A program made the translations under genes and the position numbers. The notes beneath the pieces are model-generated. The model had not been told where the DNA came from. It saw only the letters and a program-made list of their open reading frames with translations, and did no database searches. A DNA stretch of 64,000 nucleotides from Phalacrocorax aristotelis (lineage: Eukaryota > Chordata > Aves > Suliformes > Phalacrocoracidae), in contig NW_027441202.1 of NCBI RefSeq assembly GCF_949628215.1, positions 1-64,000 on the forward strand. The letters run 5' to 3'. Below, in pieces: positions 1 through 13,500 of this stretch (within the stretch, counting starts at the first letter, position 1; every line of letters begins with the position of its first letter).

Positions 1-1516
1 AGGCAGTTCCAGGAGCTTCTACAGGGAAAACTGAAGCGTTAAAACTGGGAACCTGTATGCAAAGGTGGAAAAGGTGGATTTGGGGCCAGTTGTACAACAA
101 CAGAACGAGACCTTAAAAGAAAAAAAGTTAACAGCAACACGGGAACTTTGGCTGATTCTGCAGCACGATATGTGCAGTGTTTCTGCTTTCCTCCTGAGAG
201 TCATCAAGGCTTGGAGCAGCAAGAATTCGAATAATCAACGCACTTTTGGTGGTGCTTTGAGTAGCTGAGAAGATTGGAGATTTCATCTGATTTCCAGGAA
301 GTGTGAAACAATATAAAGTTGTGTCAATTACTGCGGGCACTTGTAGGAGTAGAATTCTTGTGGCCCAAAGGAAAGGTAAATTCTGTAGCAGATTGCCAGG
401 CAGCGCAGTCACAGCAAGTGCTTGATACGGGAGAGGAGAGAACTTTGGGGCTTGGAGGTTTGGTCAATTTTTCCCCACCTCTGGGGAGAAAAACCAATAT
501 ATATAAAAAAAGGAATCCTTGTGGTGCTCACTGCTCTGTTCCATTGTCGTGTAACAGGTTGGTGTTGATGTAAAGCTCCCTGGTGTCACTGTGTGACATT
601 ATGCAAGGAGGCTGAAGGGCAGCCCGTGTTCTTTTGTTGTGGAGCCTTAGTGCAGGAGCCCTCACGTGCTGGTGTCTCTGCTGGAGCAGTCAGGGCTGTC
701 CCGGGAGGGGCTGCAGGTGCTGAAAGGTCTGTCTTCATCAGGGCCTTGTACTAAAGCTGCTGGCAGGCGGCTCCGCGTGTTACAGAGCAGCGTGCGCTTC
801 TCCTCAGCGGGAGCTGGCTTTTGGCGAACCAGCTGCTGGGCTTTTTGCCGCTGTTTCGGCACTGAAAACTTTTCTGCTTTCCCTGGTTGCTCTTTTGATT
901 CTAAATGAGGACTGGTGTAACTTTCCCTAAGCTGGTATCTCCCTTCCACTATCTGTAACAATACTCCATTGCCGTGGCAGCGGTGTGTCTCCCCTGCAAC
1001 TTGGCCGCTGCCGCGTCTGACTGAGAGCCGAGATTTGCCCTAATACCTGTTTGGCAAAGAAGGCGTGGGCTGTATCCCAGTGCTGACGGGCTGGGGGCCG
1101 TGGGAGAGCGAGAGTGAGTTTGGTCTTTCTTACTCCAGTCCCTTAAATACGGTCAAGTTTCTTGCATTTAACGGATTTTCTGTGTTGTCTTCGAGTTAAT
1201 GGTTTCTAAGTAGAAAATGGAACTTGGTAAGCTGTGATAATAGACTACACCATTGCAGTTGGAGTGAGCTCAGCGAAATCCCTGCAGGAAACCCAGTAAA
1301 CGGAAGGCAGTAACGGATTTTTGTACCGGACATTTTTGGGGGTTGGTTTGTTTGTTTGTTTTGTCTGGATATAATTGGGATCAATGCTGTGTTTTTAAGT
1401 CTTACAACCCTGTATTTACTTTCTTGCTTCTGATGGGCTGGTTCTGGCTTCACTTTTGAGTGATTTCTATTTAGCTTGTCAAAGAGCTTAAATACTAACT
1501 TGTAGTTTTCCTGTAG
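1..1516 (+). other. Intron of AHCTF1-like copy 1 (equivalent of intron 2)
   Basis: By comparison with copy 2 (48386-51156) this is the 3' part of the intron that follows exon 2. It holds no exon I can support. Short open frames at 65-268, 319-573 and 666-908 lack splice context and recur unchanged in copy 2 only because the whole block is duplicated. It ends in a good polypyrimidine tract and TGTAG acceptor at 1512-1516. Confidence 0.7.
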
Positions 1517-4500
1517 GTAACTGCTGTAGAGCCCATAACTAACCCCGGAGGAGCCAGCGTGAGGCCTTGGCACCTGCACCAGGCTCTGCAAGGGTTTTGT
1601 GGCGTGGCAGCGGTGGCGACAGATGTTGGTCATCTGCTTGTGGTGGACCTTGGTTTGGATGATCTCTCTTGCAGTCAGAGGGAGAATGAACCATCGGGTG
1701 AGCTTGCGGTTTCTAAACTTGAACGGAAAAGTAAGAAAACTTGTGTCTTTTAAATCAACAACACGCATCCCACTTTGAAGCTACTGCTGTGCAGACGTGT
1801 ATGGCTGCTGATTACAGGTGGCGGTTTGACATCGTCTAGTCCTGAATGGATTAAAAATGGGAGTGGCTTCATACTCCTCCTAAGGTTACAAATACCCCCT
1901 CCCACCAGGGTCCCTCTGTCACGGTGACTCTCGCCAGTGAGGGGTAGGAATTTGACCATCCGAGTCGGTGCAGCTGCCTGACAGGAAGGTGTGTCGGACG
2001 TGCCCTATTTCCTGGGAATGTTCTTCTGCTTCTGTTCATTGACTTGGGGCAAAGTTTAGGCTTGTTTTTTAAAGTAAATATGCCTTACCAAAATCCCTGC
2101 ATTTGACCAAACGGAACCTGTACTTGGTGTACTCGGATTGCATACGCTGTTTTTGCTCTTCCAAGAGTGGCCTCGGGAGCTGGTGTCACTTCAAGTAGCT
2201 TCACCATGAGGCCCAAACTCCTGATGTGCAGAGCCCAGGAAGAATTTGTCTATGGAGGTTTCGCTTTCACCTGGTTTTGAAATAGGAGCGAGGATACCTG
2301 TCCAGTCAGAGAGTTCCTATGTGCTCTGAATGCGTACAAAATGGGAAGAGCAGACAAAGTATTGCATCAATGGGTATTTTGCCGGGGATGGTAGAATTAG
2401 ATCATACATGTTGTCACGTCAGTGTTTCAAATGCAACCTGAATGGCATAACGCATTCCTTTATTGTGTGGTTTTGTGCGTGCAGGTCTAACAGTTGTCAC
2501 TAGAGCTGCTGCTGGCGTTTCACAAGGAAGAGCAACCGTGACCAGAGCAGGGAGACATCTCTGCCTTCAGTTACAGTGTTCTTCAGGAACAGCAATATCG
2601 ACCCTGTGCTACATCAGCAGAAGCAACCAGCTCGCTGTGGGTTTTTCCGACGGCTCCCTGTCACTGTGGAATATGAAAACTCTGCAGCGGGAGTAAGTCG
2701 GCCTTTGCACTTGGTCACGCCTGGAGGTGCAGGGCTCTCAAGGCTCTGCTTGAGGAGGAAGTCTGTTAATTTAAAGAGCCCTTTTTCAGGGAGGGAAATG
2801 TGGAGTGTAATCTTGGAGTGTTTAGGAATCCCCTTCTGAAGTAACCATTGAGCCATACCTGGATTCAGTGGGCCGCCTTCTCCCCAGCGGGCTGGGATTG
2901 TTCTCCTTATTGTGCCTGTGGGCTGAGGAACTGCGGAAAGCTCCCTTCTCTGGGTTCTGTCAAGCAGTTAGGGCGTGAGAGAGCTGCTTTCCATAAGGCA
3001 GTTTGTTCCACCAGCAGTATTCAGTGACAGCAGGAGTTGTGTGTGCTTCAATGAAAGAGATTGTAGACATTATTTCTCAGAACCAGCTCCTGCAATGAGG
3101 GCACCCATTGAAAGGCTGAAGTATGTTAATGATGGGATTGTGGTGATAATATTCTTTAAAGCGTCCAGGTTGAAAGGAGTGAGACATGAAAGCTCAAGAG
3201 CTGATCTGTGGCTGAAAAGACATTCTCTCCCACATTTCAGCCTCGACCAAAAGAGGGGACTGACCCATTCCAAGGCAGCGATGCATGGGAATGAAAGTCT
3301 GCTTGGAACACTTGGAGGTGGAATAAGGGTCGTGTCAAGGGATAAGCAACAGAGAAATTAGGGAGATGATTTCAGCTCTGCCAAAGAGCAATCCCCCCTG
3401 GAATATCTGACCCAATTCAGATCGGGATTCACTTAAGCAAATCTGCAGTGACTCACCGGGAACTATTGGCGGCATGAATAGAGAGTGGAGGGATAGTGAG
3501 GTGGCAAGAATAGCTTGTGAAGGTGCAAAGAAGGTTCAGAAGTCTGGAGGAGAAACGCTTTAGATAGTCCAAGTAAAGAAACAAGACACTACTGGTGTTT
3601 GGCACTGTTTTCAGCTTGTGCAGAAGAGAGGCTGCATTTTCAGTTCAATATTGAAGCAGGCGACAAGAGTAGGAAGAATCTTTTGCCTGGCAGCTGAAGG
3701 AATCTTTCATGTTCCTGCTCCGCAGGCAGAGGAGGAGATAAAGCCAGGTTATTGCCCGTGAGGGACAGTAATTTCCTCACCTCGTGGCTGTTGCATCAAA
3801 AGCAGTCGCTCCCATGACTCCCTTGTTTGAGACGGGAGTGTGACCTTCTGTGCCTTGAGGAGAAGCACGTCAGGGGCTCTTTGCTCAGAAGATGCTTCTC
3901 CCCTTCTACAAACAGGCAGGGCCACCAGGCTCACCTGCTTTCTTTGGTTTTTTTAACCCTGCAGGCACCACTGTCAGCTTGAAGGAGGAAGGATTCCTGT
4001 CTGCGCCGTTACTTTTCAAGAGCCTGAGCATGATCCTCGCAACTGTTGCTACTTGTGGGCTGTTCAGTCGACGCAAGAAAGGTGAATAAAAGCTTACTAT
4101 CGGCCACTGATTTTTCTTTTTTTTTTGAGTATTTGTTCACCTAGAGTTGACCCACGTGTATTTGTTTTGTTGAATTAGCCGTGCAGGAGATTCTCTCCGG
4201 TATGGAAGGAGCTGACGGTGCGATTTGTACAGGATGTAACAGGGATGAAGAGGGACCTACTAGTTCCTCCCTGCTGAAAGGCAGCAAAGCGACAGTGGCT
4301 CTATTTCTGTGCTGGCATTCTTAAATGGCTTCCTTTGTTTCCTGATGACTGCTTCATGGTTTGCTTGATATTCACACCGTGGTGTTAAGATACCATGGAG
4401 CGCAGTGGAGGCTGCAGCTCCAGAGCACTAAAGGTGCGGATCCACCAGCCTGCTGCCCCTAAAGGAGGAGGTGACAGCATGGCCGGTTCCCTGGTGCCAG

Positions 4501-7500
4501 CCTGAGCCTTGGTGAGCCAGCTCAGCTCGGCTGGCAGGGAAGGTGTTCAGCAGCCAAGTCGGTGGTTTCCTGCTGGGCTAATGACTGAAACGAGGGTGTG
4601 GAAGGTGCCGTGTGTGCAGGGGAGGGACTGGAGCTTTGGTGGGAAGGGAAGGGGAGAAAGATCTGCCCCCTTCCGCATCAGCAAGCTATTTACTCAGCTC
4701 GGCTGCTCATGGAGTGGCAATCTTTATCAGTTTGACTGTAAAGCAGTTTTGATTGCGAGCTCTTCAATGTGAAGAACTGTTCCCAACCATTTTTATTCCA
4801 TAGAACACCTTGAAGCTTCCAGATTGTATGGGTAGCCTTTGCCCCAGAAGCTGTTAGTGTCCAAATTTCCTCCTTTGTGGTTTGGTGGCTAAATGTGACC
4901 AATTCTCAGGTTTTGGGAAGGGCTGTTTTTCTTTTGAGCCAGACAATGCTATTAAGGAAACCTCAGCCTAGATCTAAGGAAAGGGTAACGAGGACTATAA
5001 AGCAGCTTTGTAACCAAATGTCATCATTTATACCTTTTCCAGTGAAGGCGATGCCGTGAGTTTACATCTGTTGCAGTTAGCGTTCGCAGACAGGAGGCGC
5101 TTGGCTTCAGGACAAGTCATGTACGAGGTAAGACGTGCACGTCCGTGAAAGGCTGGAAAGAGTCCTTTTCCCTAAGGGAGCATCAGTGAAGTTGGCAGGG
5201 GGAATATTGACCATGACAATTCAGAGATGACTTAAAAAGAAAGAATCTTTTGCTGAGTCTTCCTGGGCACGGCCTTTGTCCATACTTTTTGAAAAGAAGT
5301 CGTACAATTTCATACCGCCGTGTCGTGTGTTCCAGCCAGGGCCGTCTGCAAAGAGCCCGTATAAGTTCAGTTCCTGAAGAGGCAGCAGCTTTTACAAATA
5401 AAATGATTCTTCATCTAAACACCAAGTGAATGGCATGTAGGAAGAGAAGACAGGGCTTTGAGTAGCTCTGTTTAACCAAACTGCAGAGTTGAATAAGGTT
5501 CTGTCTGTCTCCCTTCCTTAAAACACGGGCGTACAGCTTTATTCTGTTCCGGTCTTCAGGTTTAAATTCTTGCTTTCCCTTTGAGCTCTGTCAGCAGGAC
5601 TTCACATGACGCTCACCTGCAGGGTCTCTTCGGTGCTGGTCCTGAAACTTAGTAGCTCTAAAGAGAACTCTTTCTACTTTTTGGCTGCGTTACCTATGAA
5701 CTCTGCTCTTGAAGCCAGCAAAATACGCAAATACAGTAAAGAGTGGTCTGATTTGGTCAAAAAAGTATATGTAAATTTTTAGAAGTGGCTCCAAAGAGGT
5801 TGTGTTTAAAATAGAGATGAAGTAGCCTTACCTCTCTGTTATCTAACAGATAGAAGACGCGTTTTTAGAATGTATAATTTTATTCAGTGTTATGCCTGAA
5901 ACCCTTGCAAAATCTTTTTGATGGGAAAGTAATCTTAATTCAGAGCATGTCTTTCCTGTTGAGGTGCAGTAGGAGAGGATCTGTGCTCTACAGCCTTGAT
6001 ATTTATTAGCAGTATTTCCTAGAATGGTTAAGAGAAAGCTTGCCTGTTCTCAGAGTAGGTGAGTTAAATGTAACATATCAGGTCATACGAGAATGGATTG
6101 TCTCGTGCCAGCTCATGCCAGTTCCTTCTAGAGCTCTGAAACTTTAGGAAACTTGGGTAGAATGAGGTACAATCAATTTTTTTATTTTCTGGTAGGTTTT
6201 TGGAGATTTTTAGCTGCTTAGCTTTTGGTTTTGTTTGGTTGGTTTTTAATTGTAGAGCTGCTCTTTGTCCACAATCCACACGCCCATGTGTTGTAGGGTA
6301 GATCATTTGACCAAGTGCTGTATTTGGAAAGACAGTATTTCAGTCAATGCTTGCTTAGCGAATGGTGGTCTCAGAGGTTCCACACAATCCTGCTGGAGTT
6401 TCTGTAGGTCTCAAAGTAGTTTGCTGACTCTGTAGGGATTTGTGATCCTAAACGCCTTGCCCACGTGCATGCCATGTCCGCCGGGTTGTTTTGCTGTTGG
6501 CTGCACTTGGTGAAGGCAGGGAGGCATATTTCACCCATCAGTCCCTGAGGAGGTGAGAGGAGGAGCTGGCAGGAGCTGACGTGGTTTGAGAGAAGAGTGT
6601 GACTCAGTAAGAAGTTCTCATGGCTACTCCCGAGGGATGGGCTTTCACTCTAGCGGTGTGTGCCTATAGATAATGCCTCGCAAGAGAGCTTTGGCTGCTG
6701 GAAGGCCGTGACTCCTCTAACTTCATCAGTTCTGTGATCAAGTCATGGAACAAAGCGCTTTGCATGCCTATGTATGGCATTATTTCAGATCTCCCTTTCT
6801 AGCTAAGTACGTAGGTTTGTGAAGAAACCGGGATGGTGCAGGGAATTCTGCAAAACACATTTAGAACCAATAATGTGAGGGAAATGCTCAGTTTTGAAAA
6901 TGTGCAAAGCTTTTACAGCCAAACTTACCCGTTACGGTTTGACACTCAGTTCTCTTGCTTGTCAGCTGTAGTTTCTCTTTGCCGTCAGATTAAGTGCCTG
7001 GGAGAGATACAGTACAATATGCAGGTTCTAGTAGACATAGACATTCTTTCCTACTGAGGTGTAATGTCTGCTTTTCTCTCAGAATGACCTTTCTCTCGCC
7101 TGTGATTTTTTCCGCAGCGTTTGGCATCCTGTGTTGAAAAGTACAGGTTGGATCTGGCGGGCGGAGCCTTTCCCTTGAGAGGGCAGGGCAGCAAGACCAA
7201 ACTACTCAGCTGTCGGGCTGTAGAAATCTTTCCCAACTGCATTGACAGAGAAGACAGCGTTGATGAAGGTTTGTTCCTGATGCCCGTGTTTGGTGATTCT
7301 AAACGAAATGGTTTTGGCATCCAAGCAATGAATGCTGTTCCGTACCCACAGCCTGAAAGTCTTCAATATCTGTATAGACTAACTTCTTGGGCTTATTTCA
7401 AAGGAAAAACTGGGTGCTTAGGTTCTGTGGGACTTGTTAAAATAAACCCTAATTTTCCCTTCAATGCTTGCTGACATGCTGTAGCGATGTATGGTGGGGT

Positions 7501-10500
7501 CACCTGTATAACGCTTGTCAGTCATTTTATTGCTCCTGCTCTCGTCTTTGAACAGTAAGATCATCCCCTCCATTGCTTAGGAGCGTTCCCTCAACTTTCT
7601 TTTTTCCCCTCTTCCAACCTATGCCTGCACCTGCATCCAGCTGGCGGCCGGTCAGGAGTGCTGTTCCCCAGGGCTCGGTGTTGGGGCCAGATCTGTTTGA
7701 TGCCTTCCCCAACCACCTGGATGAGCCGGCAGTGTGCCCGCGTGGCCAGGAAGGCCACCAGCATCCTGGCTTGTATGAGAGATAGTGTGGCCAGCAGGAG
7801 TAGGGCAGTGATCGTCCCCCTCTACTCGGCAGTGGTGAGGCTGCACCTCGAATCCTGTGTTCAGTTTTGGGCCCCTCACTACGAGAAAGACACTGAGGTG
7901 CTGAGTGTGTCCAAAGAAGGGCAGCGAAGCTGGTGAAGGGTCTAGAGCACAAGGTTTAGTTGGGATCTTAGGAAAAATTTCTTCACAGAAAGGGTTGCGA
8001 AGCAGTGGAACAGGCTGCCCAGGGAAGTGGTGGCGTCACCATCCCTGGAGGGAGTTAAAAGACGTGCAGATGTGGCGCTTTGGGACAGGGTTTAGTGGTG
8101 GACTTGGCAGTATGAGGTTTACAGTTGGGCTCGATGATCTTAAGGGCCTTTTCCTACCTAAATGACTCTACGAGTCTATGATCTGCCTGTGCACTTTGCC
8201 CTCTCTGTGTCTAATAGGTTCCTAAACCTACAAGCTCTTAAAGCAATAGCTTCTGGCTTCCCTCGTCCGGACCGACAGTTAAAACTCCTCTGGTGTCTTT
8301 CATTACCTTGCAATAATGAGATGTGCATCTCTGGGTTTGCACATCCAGTGATGCTCTGAGCACATCTCTGAGCCGGCTGCAGTGATAACTTTCACAGCCT
8401 TTTGTTTGGGTGTGTGAATGCCCTTCCCTCTCTTCTTACTGGCCTTAACTTATGTCTGCTTGTTACAAAGACGACACTGGCATGACTTTCTAGGCTATTT
8501 GTGTTTATTAGCTTTGACTTAGTCCTGAAGAGGCAGCTTCCACCTCTTTTGGGGTGCCACCCTCTAACAACAGCGTGTCAAAATCTAATGAAAACCCCTT
8601 TGGATTTTCTCCACTTGTGTCACGATTCTGAGGAGAGGGCCTTCTAAAACCTTGTCAAAAACAACCAACAGGCGCACCCACCAAAAAACCCAAACCAAAA
8701 CCAACAAAAAAGGCCCTTTCGGTCCCCTTTTCATGAAGTCTGAGGCATGGAAAAATGCTTGTCATTTTTCTGATGGCTCCTCATTAGCTTTTATCCAGAA
8801 ACTATTCAAGTTGTAGGCCCACATGAGCTTCTGTTGGATGTGGGTTGAGGTTAGAAATGCAGCTGGCTTCTGATTTATGAAACTAATTGACATCTTCAAA
8901 GGCAGTTTCAGCGGCTCACACAAGTGAAAGGGCACAGAAGTTCACGATGACACACAGTAAAGCGTGGGAGGCTCCCTGAGCAGCCCTGATGAACTCAGCA
9001 GAGAACAGAGACCCATTTTGCCAAATGACCTGTCTCCTGGTTCCCTGCTCTGTCAGGGTAAAGGATGCACCCCCCACTTTGCTCACATCTGGAGAATGCC
9101 TTCTCCCCAGAGGCGACAGACCATGCCACTTCTTGAGAGAACCCGAGTGTAACATGGTCAATGTTTGATGTTAAACTCTTTGTTCCAATCTCCTGTTTGT
9201 TGGGGTTGGGTTTTGGTGTTTGTTTTGTGTGATAATTGTGTTCTTTCATTCTGACTGTGCTGGAAAGGAGCTATTCGTAACACTCGTAATCGAGTCGAAT
9301 CTGGAAATTAATAATGCCAGCTGAGTGATCAAGTGTATATGACAAGAATTTGTATGCTTTCTAAAAGCAGCAATGTATGTTTTCCTAGGGTGGTGGGTTG
9401 GTTTTTGGTTTTTGTTTTTTTCTAACCATCTTGATGCACTCTTACTGTATGGGAAACTTGATTACCTGACAATTGTGTATTGGATTTGTCTTAGGACGGA
9501 TACAGGTTGAACTCGCAAAGGGGGGCAGCATGACTGAAACCTATCACAGAGGTGATGCTATGGTGTACATTGTTAAAATTCTTCTTAGTCAAGTGTTGCG
9601 TTTCATGAGTGACGTAACAGAATGAATCCAAAATAGAAAGTGATGTTTTGAAAATGTCAGATAGATTGTATTTTCTCCCACTAAGAAACAATGTCTTGCC
9701 TTTTCCAGTCATATCTCCTGGCACCAGTGTCTCAGTCTTCAGCTGGCAAGTGAATACACGCGGCCAGGGAAAACCATCTACTTATTTGGGTGTATTTGAC
9801 TTTGACTGCTGGTATCAGGCTCAAATGCCAGGCTCACTAAGGTAGGTTTTTATGAAGCTGTTTTCAGTATCCCTCCCCATAATTCATTGGAAAGTCGGCG
9901 TTTAGCTTCTGCGCTTGTTTTCTTTCAGGCCAGAAGAATCCCTTCAGGACTGCCCCTATTTTGCACTGTGGTCACTGGACGCTGTAACAAGCACGACTGC
10001 TCCAAACCTCCTTCTGGATGTTGTGGTGCAGGAGCGCAGCCTAAGCTGGAGAGTTCCTCCTTCTTATCCACAACCTGAGCTGTGTTTTCATCCAAGCACC
10101 TATAATTTTGGTAGGTATTACACGGCTTTGAATAGTGATAAGCTTAAACCGAGCTCAAATGCCATTTATTGGTTCTCCTGTTCACTGTTTGTCACGCAAA
10201 AACCCACCCAAACCGAAACACCCCAACCCCCCACCCACCCAACTCTGGTGACGTTGTACTGACCAAGTGTGTGCTGTTGTGACACCTGCCTGACAGGCGG
10301 CTGGGTCTGGGGGTTGGGTGCTTCTGTAACGCAGCCCGTGAGGTGGTGCTGGTGACCAAATGAAATGACTCTGGGCTGAAGCTCAAAGCGCAGCACCTCG
10401 ATAGCCCCACAGGTACAATCTCTACACTCAGCCATTATTTTTCTAAAAAAGGCTGTAAGTGATGTCATGAGGAGAACGGGTACTCAGTTGTACCTTTCCA

Positions 10501-13500
10501 GAGGTTGCTGTGACAAAAATGTAAACTGGTGCCACCATCATGGTGAGAGTATGGAATGTTGTCCAACGTTCGTTGTCTCTGCAGATGGCACGTGCCTGCT
10601 GAGCTCTGGAGTTGTTCATGTGACGTGCAGCGGCTTCCAGAAGGAGGTGATCTTTTACTGTGTCTTTATTGAGAATGTCAAGAGATGGACCTTCCCTAAG
10701 CTTTCCATGGCGCTGCTTTCGGTGTCAGGGACCATTTAATGCTCCTCCTGCCCATCCACACGCGTAACTGCAATTGTACCCTACCAGTTTTATCAAATGT
10801 AATGTTTGAGTTCCCCTCTTGGGAGTGTAAACCCACCGTTGTCTCCTGTTGAAGCACAATCAGGGCCTGAATGTCTAGAAAGGAAGAGAGCGCTGCTCTA
10901 GGAGCAGGAAGAGAAAGTCGGGGAAAGCTGTTCCTTCTCTCTCATCAATGAGTGCAACTGCCTGCGTGGTCCTGAGTTCGGGTTTTGATCCCTGATTACC
11001 TTGGAAAAGAGGACAGAACGGAGAAAAGGAAGCATCGTTCCCTCAGAACAACCTTCTCCCCCCATCAGTCTCTCAAAGCATTAGGTTCCGTGCAGGACCT
11101 GACGATGGGGGTGTCTCACTCGGATGCGAGTGGCTGCGAACATCCGCTTGCGGGCCTATACCTGATCATTTGCTTCCAAGGCAGTGAGCTGCAGCAAACA
11201 ATTGCTGTTGGCAGCTCTACCCGATGACTTCCCTGTATTTTCCCTTCATCGGTCGGCTTTGCTGCAGCCTCTCAAAGCAGATCTTCACCCCTGTAGCCTT
11301 TGCCTTGTGCTACAGGTGCCCAATTGACTCCTCTGGGACTGCCCTCTTGTTGCTGCAACACCTCAGTCACCTTTAGCTCATGACACCCACCACCTTCTCT
11401 CTGCTTTATCCCACCGCAGTGACTTCACCCCCCTCCTTCAGAGGTTTCCCATTTGCAGGGCACCAACCTTTCTCTCTCCTCTGAAGGATTTCCCTGAGAG
11501 ATGCAGCCTTTGTGATGAAGAACCCATCTTCACCCAGGCAGGCTCCAAGCGAAATGCTGAGCGAGCGAGTCATCAGGCAGAGGAGCACTTAGTAGGAAGG
11601 GGAGAGCAGGCTTTCCCTGCCCTCATCTTCCTCTCTACTGGATTCCTCACCAGATCTGTGGGGGTGCGCTGGGGCAAAGAGCACTTGTGCACAGTGTGGT
11701 AGCTAACATGAACGTCTTGGCAGGTTGGCCTGGCCCATAGGCTGTCTCTTTTGCAAGCCTGATGTAGGCTCTTCCATTCAGATTGGGTGATCTGATGTCA
11801 GCTCCACGTTGGAAATAATTGGGAAATGCAGAAATTTGTCACACCCTTTGCTGAATTGAGACTAGATCATTCAGAGGCTTGTTAGGCATTTGAGCAGGGA
11901 TTGCTTGTGAATGTGAGTAAGACAAATCTCAGAATTAGGGACAAGAAGCTTGGTTTGGGGTTTTGTTTGCCACCGTAAGTTGTACTCGGTGTGTTTCCTT
12001 GTCTGAGACTGGTTTTCAGAAAAAGATGGAAATCTGATGTGTGTATTCGAATGTGTAGAAATGGCTTTGAATGTGATGATTTTATTTAGAAGGGAAAGAT
12101 ACTTCTGAATGTGCTTAAAAAGCCAAAGAAACAAGCAAACAAAGAGCAAAAGCCCTAAAAAGGAAAATTTGCTGAGGGCTCAGTCTTGGGCCCCTCGGGA
12201 CAAGAAGGACATAGAGTTGCCGGCGCGTGTCCAAAGAAGGGCACCAAAGCTGGGGAAGGGTCTGGAGAACAGGTCTCATGAGGAGAGGTTGAGGGACCTG
12301 GGGTTGTTTGGCCTGGAGGAGAGGAGGCTGAGGGGAGACCTTATCGCTCTCTGGAACTGCCTGACAGGAGGCTGTTGTGAGGTGGGGCTTGGTCTCTTCT
12401 CCCAGGTCACTAGCGATAGAACGAGAGGAAACGGCTTCAAGCTGCATCAGGGGAGGTTTAGGTTGGATATTAGGGAAAATGCCTTCACTGCAAGGGTGGT
12501 CAGGCGTTGGAAGAGGCTGCCCAGAGAGGTGGGGGACTCACCATCCCTGGAGGTATTGAAAAGACATGTAGACGTGGCACTTGAGGGCACGATTTAGGAG
12601 ACATGGTAGTGTTGGGTTGACAGTTGCACTCAATGATCCTAGAGGGCTTTTCCAACCTTAAGGATTCTATGATTCTATGTTTCTATGATCATTTCACCTG
12701 GAAGAAGTATCAGAACACCAGCTGCACTCAGCTACTCCTTAACAGTGCACGTCTGTGCCTGCCTGTGCTTTGCCCTTCTGAAGGATTGCCACGGCATTAG
12801 AACACAGTGTTTGAAGCACCTAAAACTGAAACCTATTAGAACATCAATGTTTCACTTCTTTTCTGTCATTTTGGGAAATGACAACTTAATGTTTGGGGTG
12901 TCGTAACTCCTTCATGTCTTCATAGCCTGGAAAGCTGCTTGATCTTGGCTTCACTGCTTCCATGCAAACGTTGCAGAGTTCTGTTTGTTCTGTCCCCTTC
13001 GCGCATTCCTGATGGCAAACTTCTCTGCACCCCATGTGCCATGGGTATAAGCAGGGCACGTTGCTGGGAATAGTTAATTGGAACGCAGTAAATTGAGAGG
13101 ATAATGCAGAGGCATGCAAATAAAGATTAGAATTAGCCTTTGGGAAGTTGTCATGTCATGGGGAAAATTCCATGTGCTCCTCAAAGCAACAAGCAGCCCA
13201 GCCTGTGATGCCTGAGTGAGTGTAGAGTTAGAAACAAGCACTTACTGTTGGTGGTTTGGATGTTGAAAGCAGGTAGGATTCTCCTTTGATTTTGCCTGTT
13301 ACTTTTAGGAGGAGCAGTTAGAGGCGGTCTTGTCAGCTGCTGCCCAGACAGGTTCTGTAGGGCTTCTGACTGGCTGCATTAAGCTTTGGACATCTAAAGG
13401 TAAGACTTGTTATGTGGTTTTTATGTTGCATGGTTTCTTCGTTTGGAATTCTTGATTCATTTCTTTTTTGTTCTCTCTTTTTAAAGAGCAGCCAAGTTCT

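Noticed and set aside
2975..3361. 128-aa plus-strand frame, repeated at 52615-53001
   Set aside because: Lies inside an AHCTF1-like intron; conserved between copies only because the whole block is duplicated, and has no splice or homology support.
12109..12597. 162-aa open frame (and its copy at 61748-62236)
   Set aside because: Derived from a CR1 LINE fragment; not a host gene.
13020..13085. GGGTATAAGCAGGGCACGTT, which weakly resembles the DGYNRCLVAGLL part of the missing ELYS exon
   Set aside because: Similarity covers only a few codons, needs a frameshift, has no splice sites, and is no better than chance. It was not counted as the missing exon.
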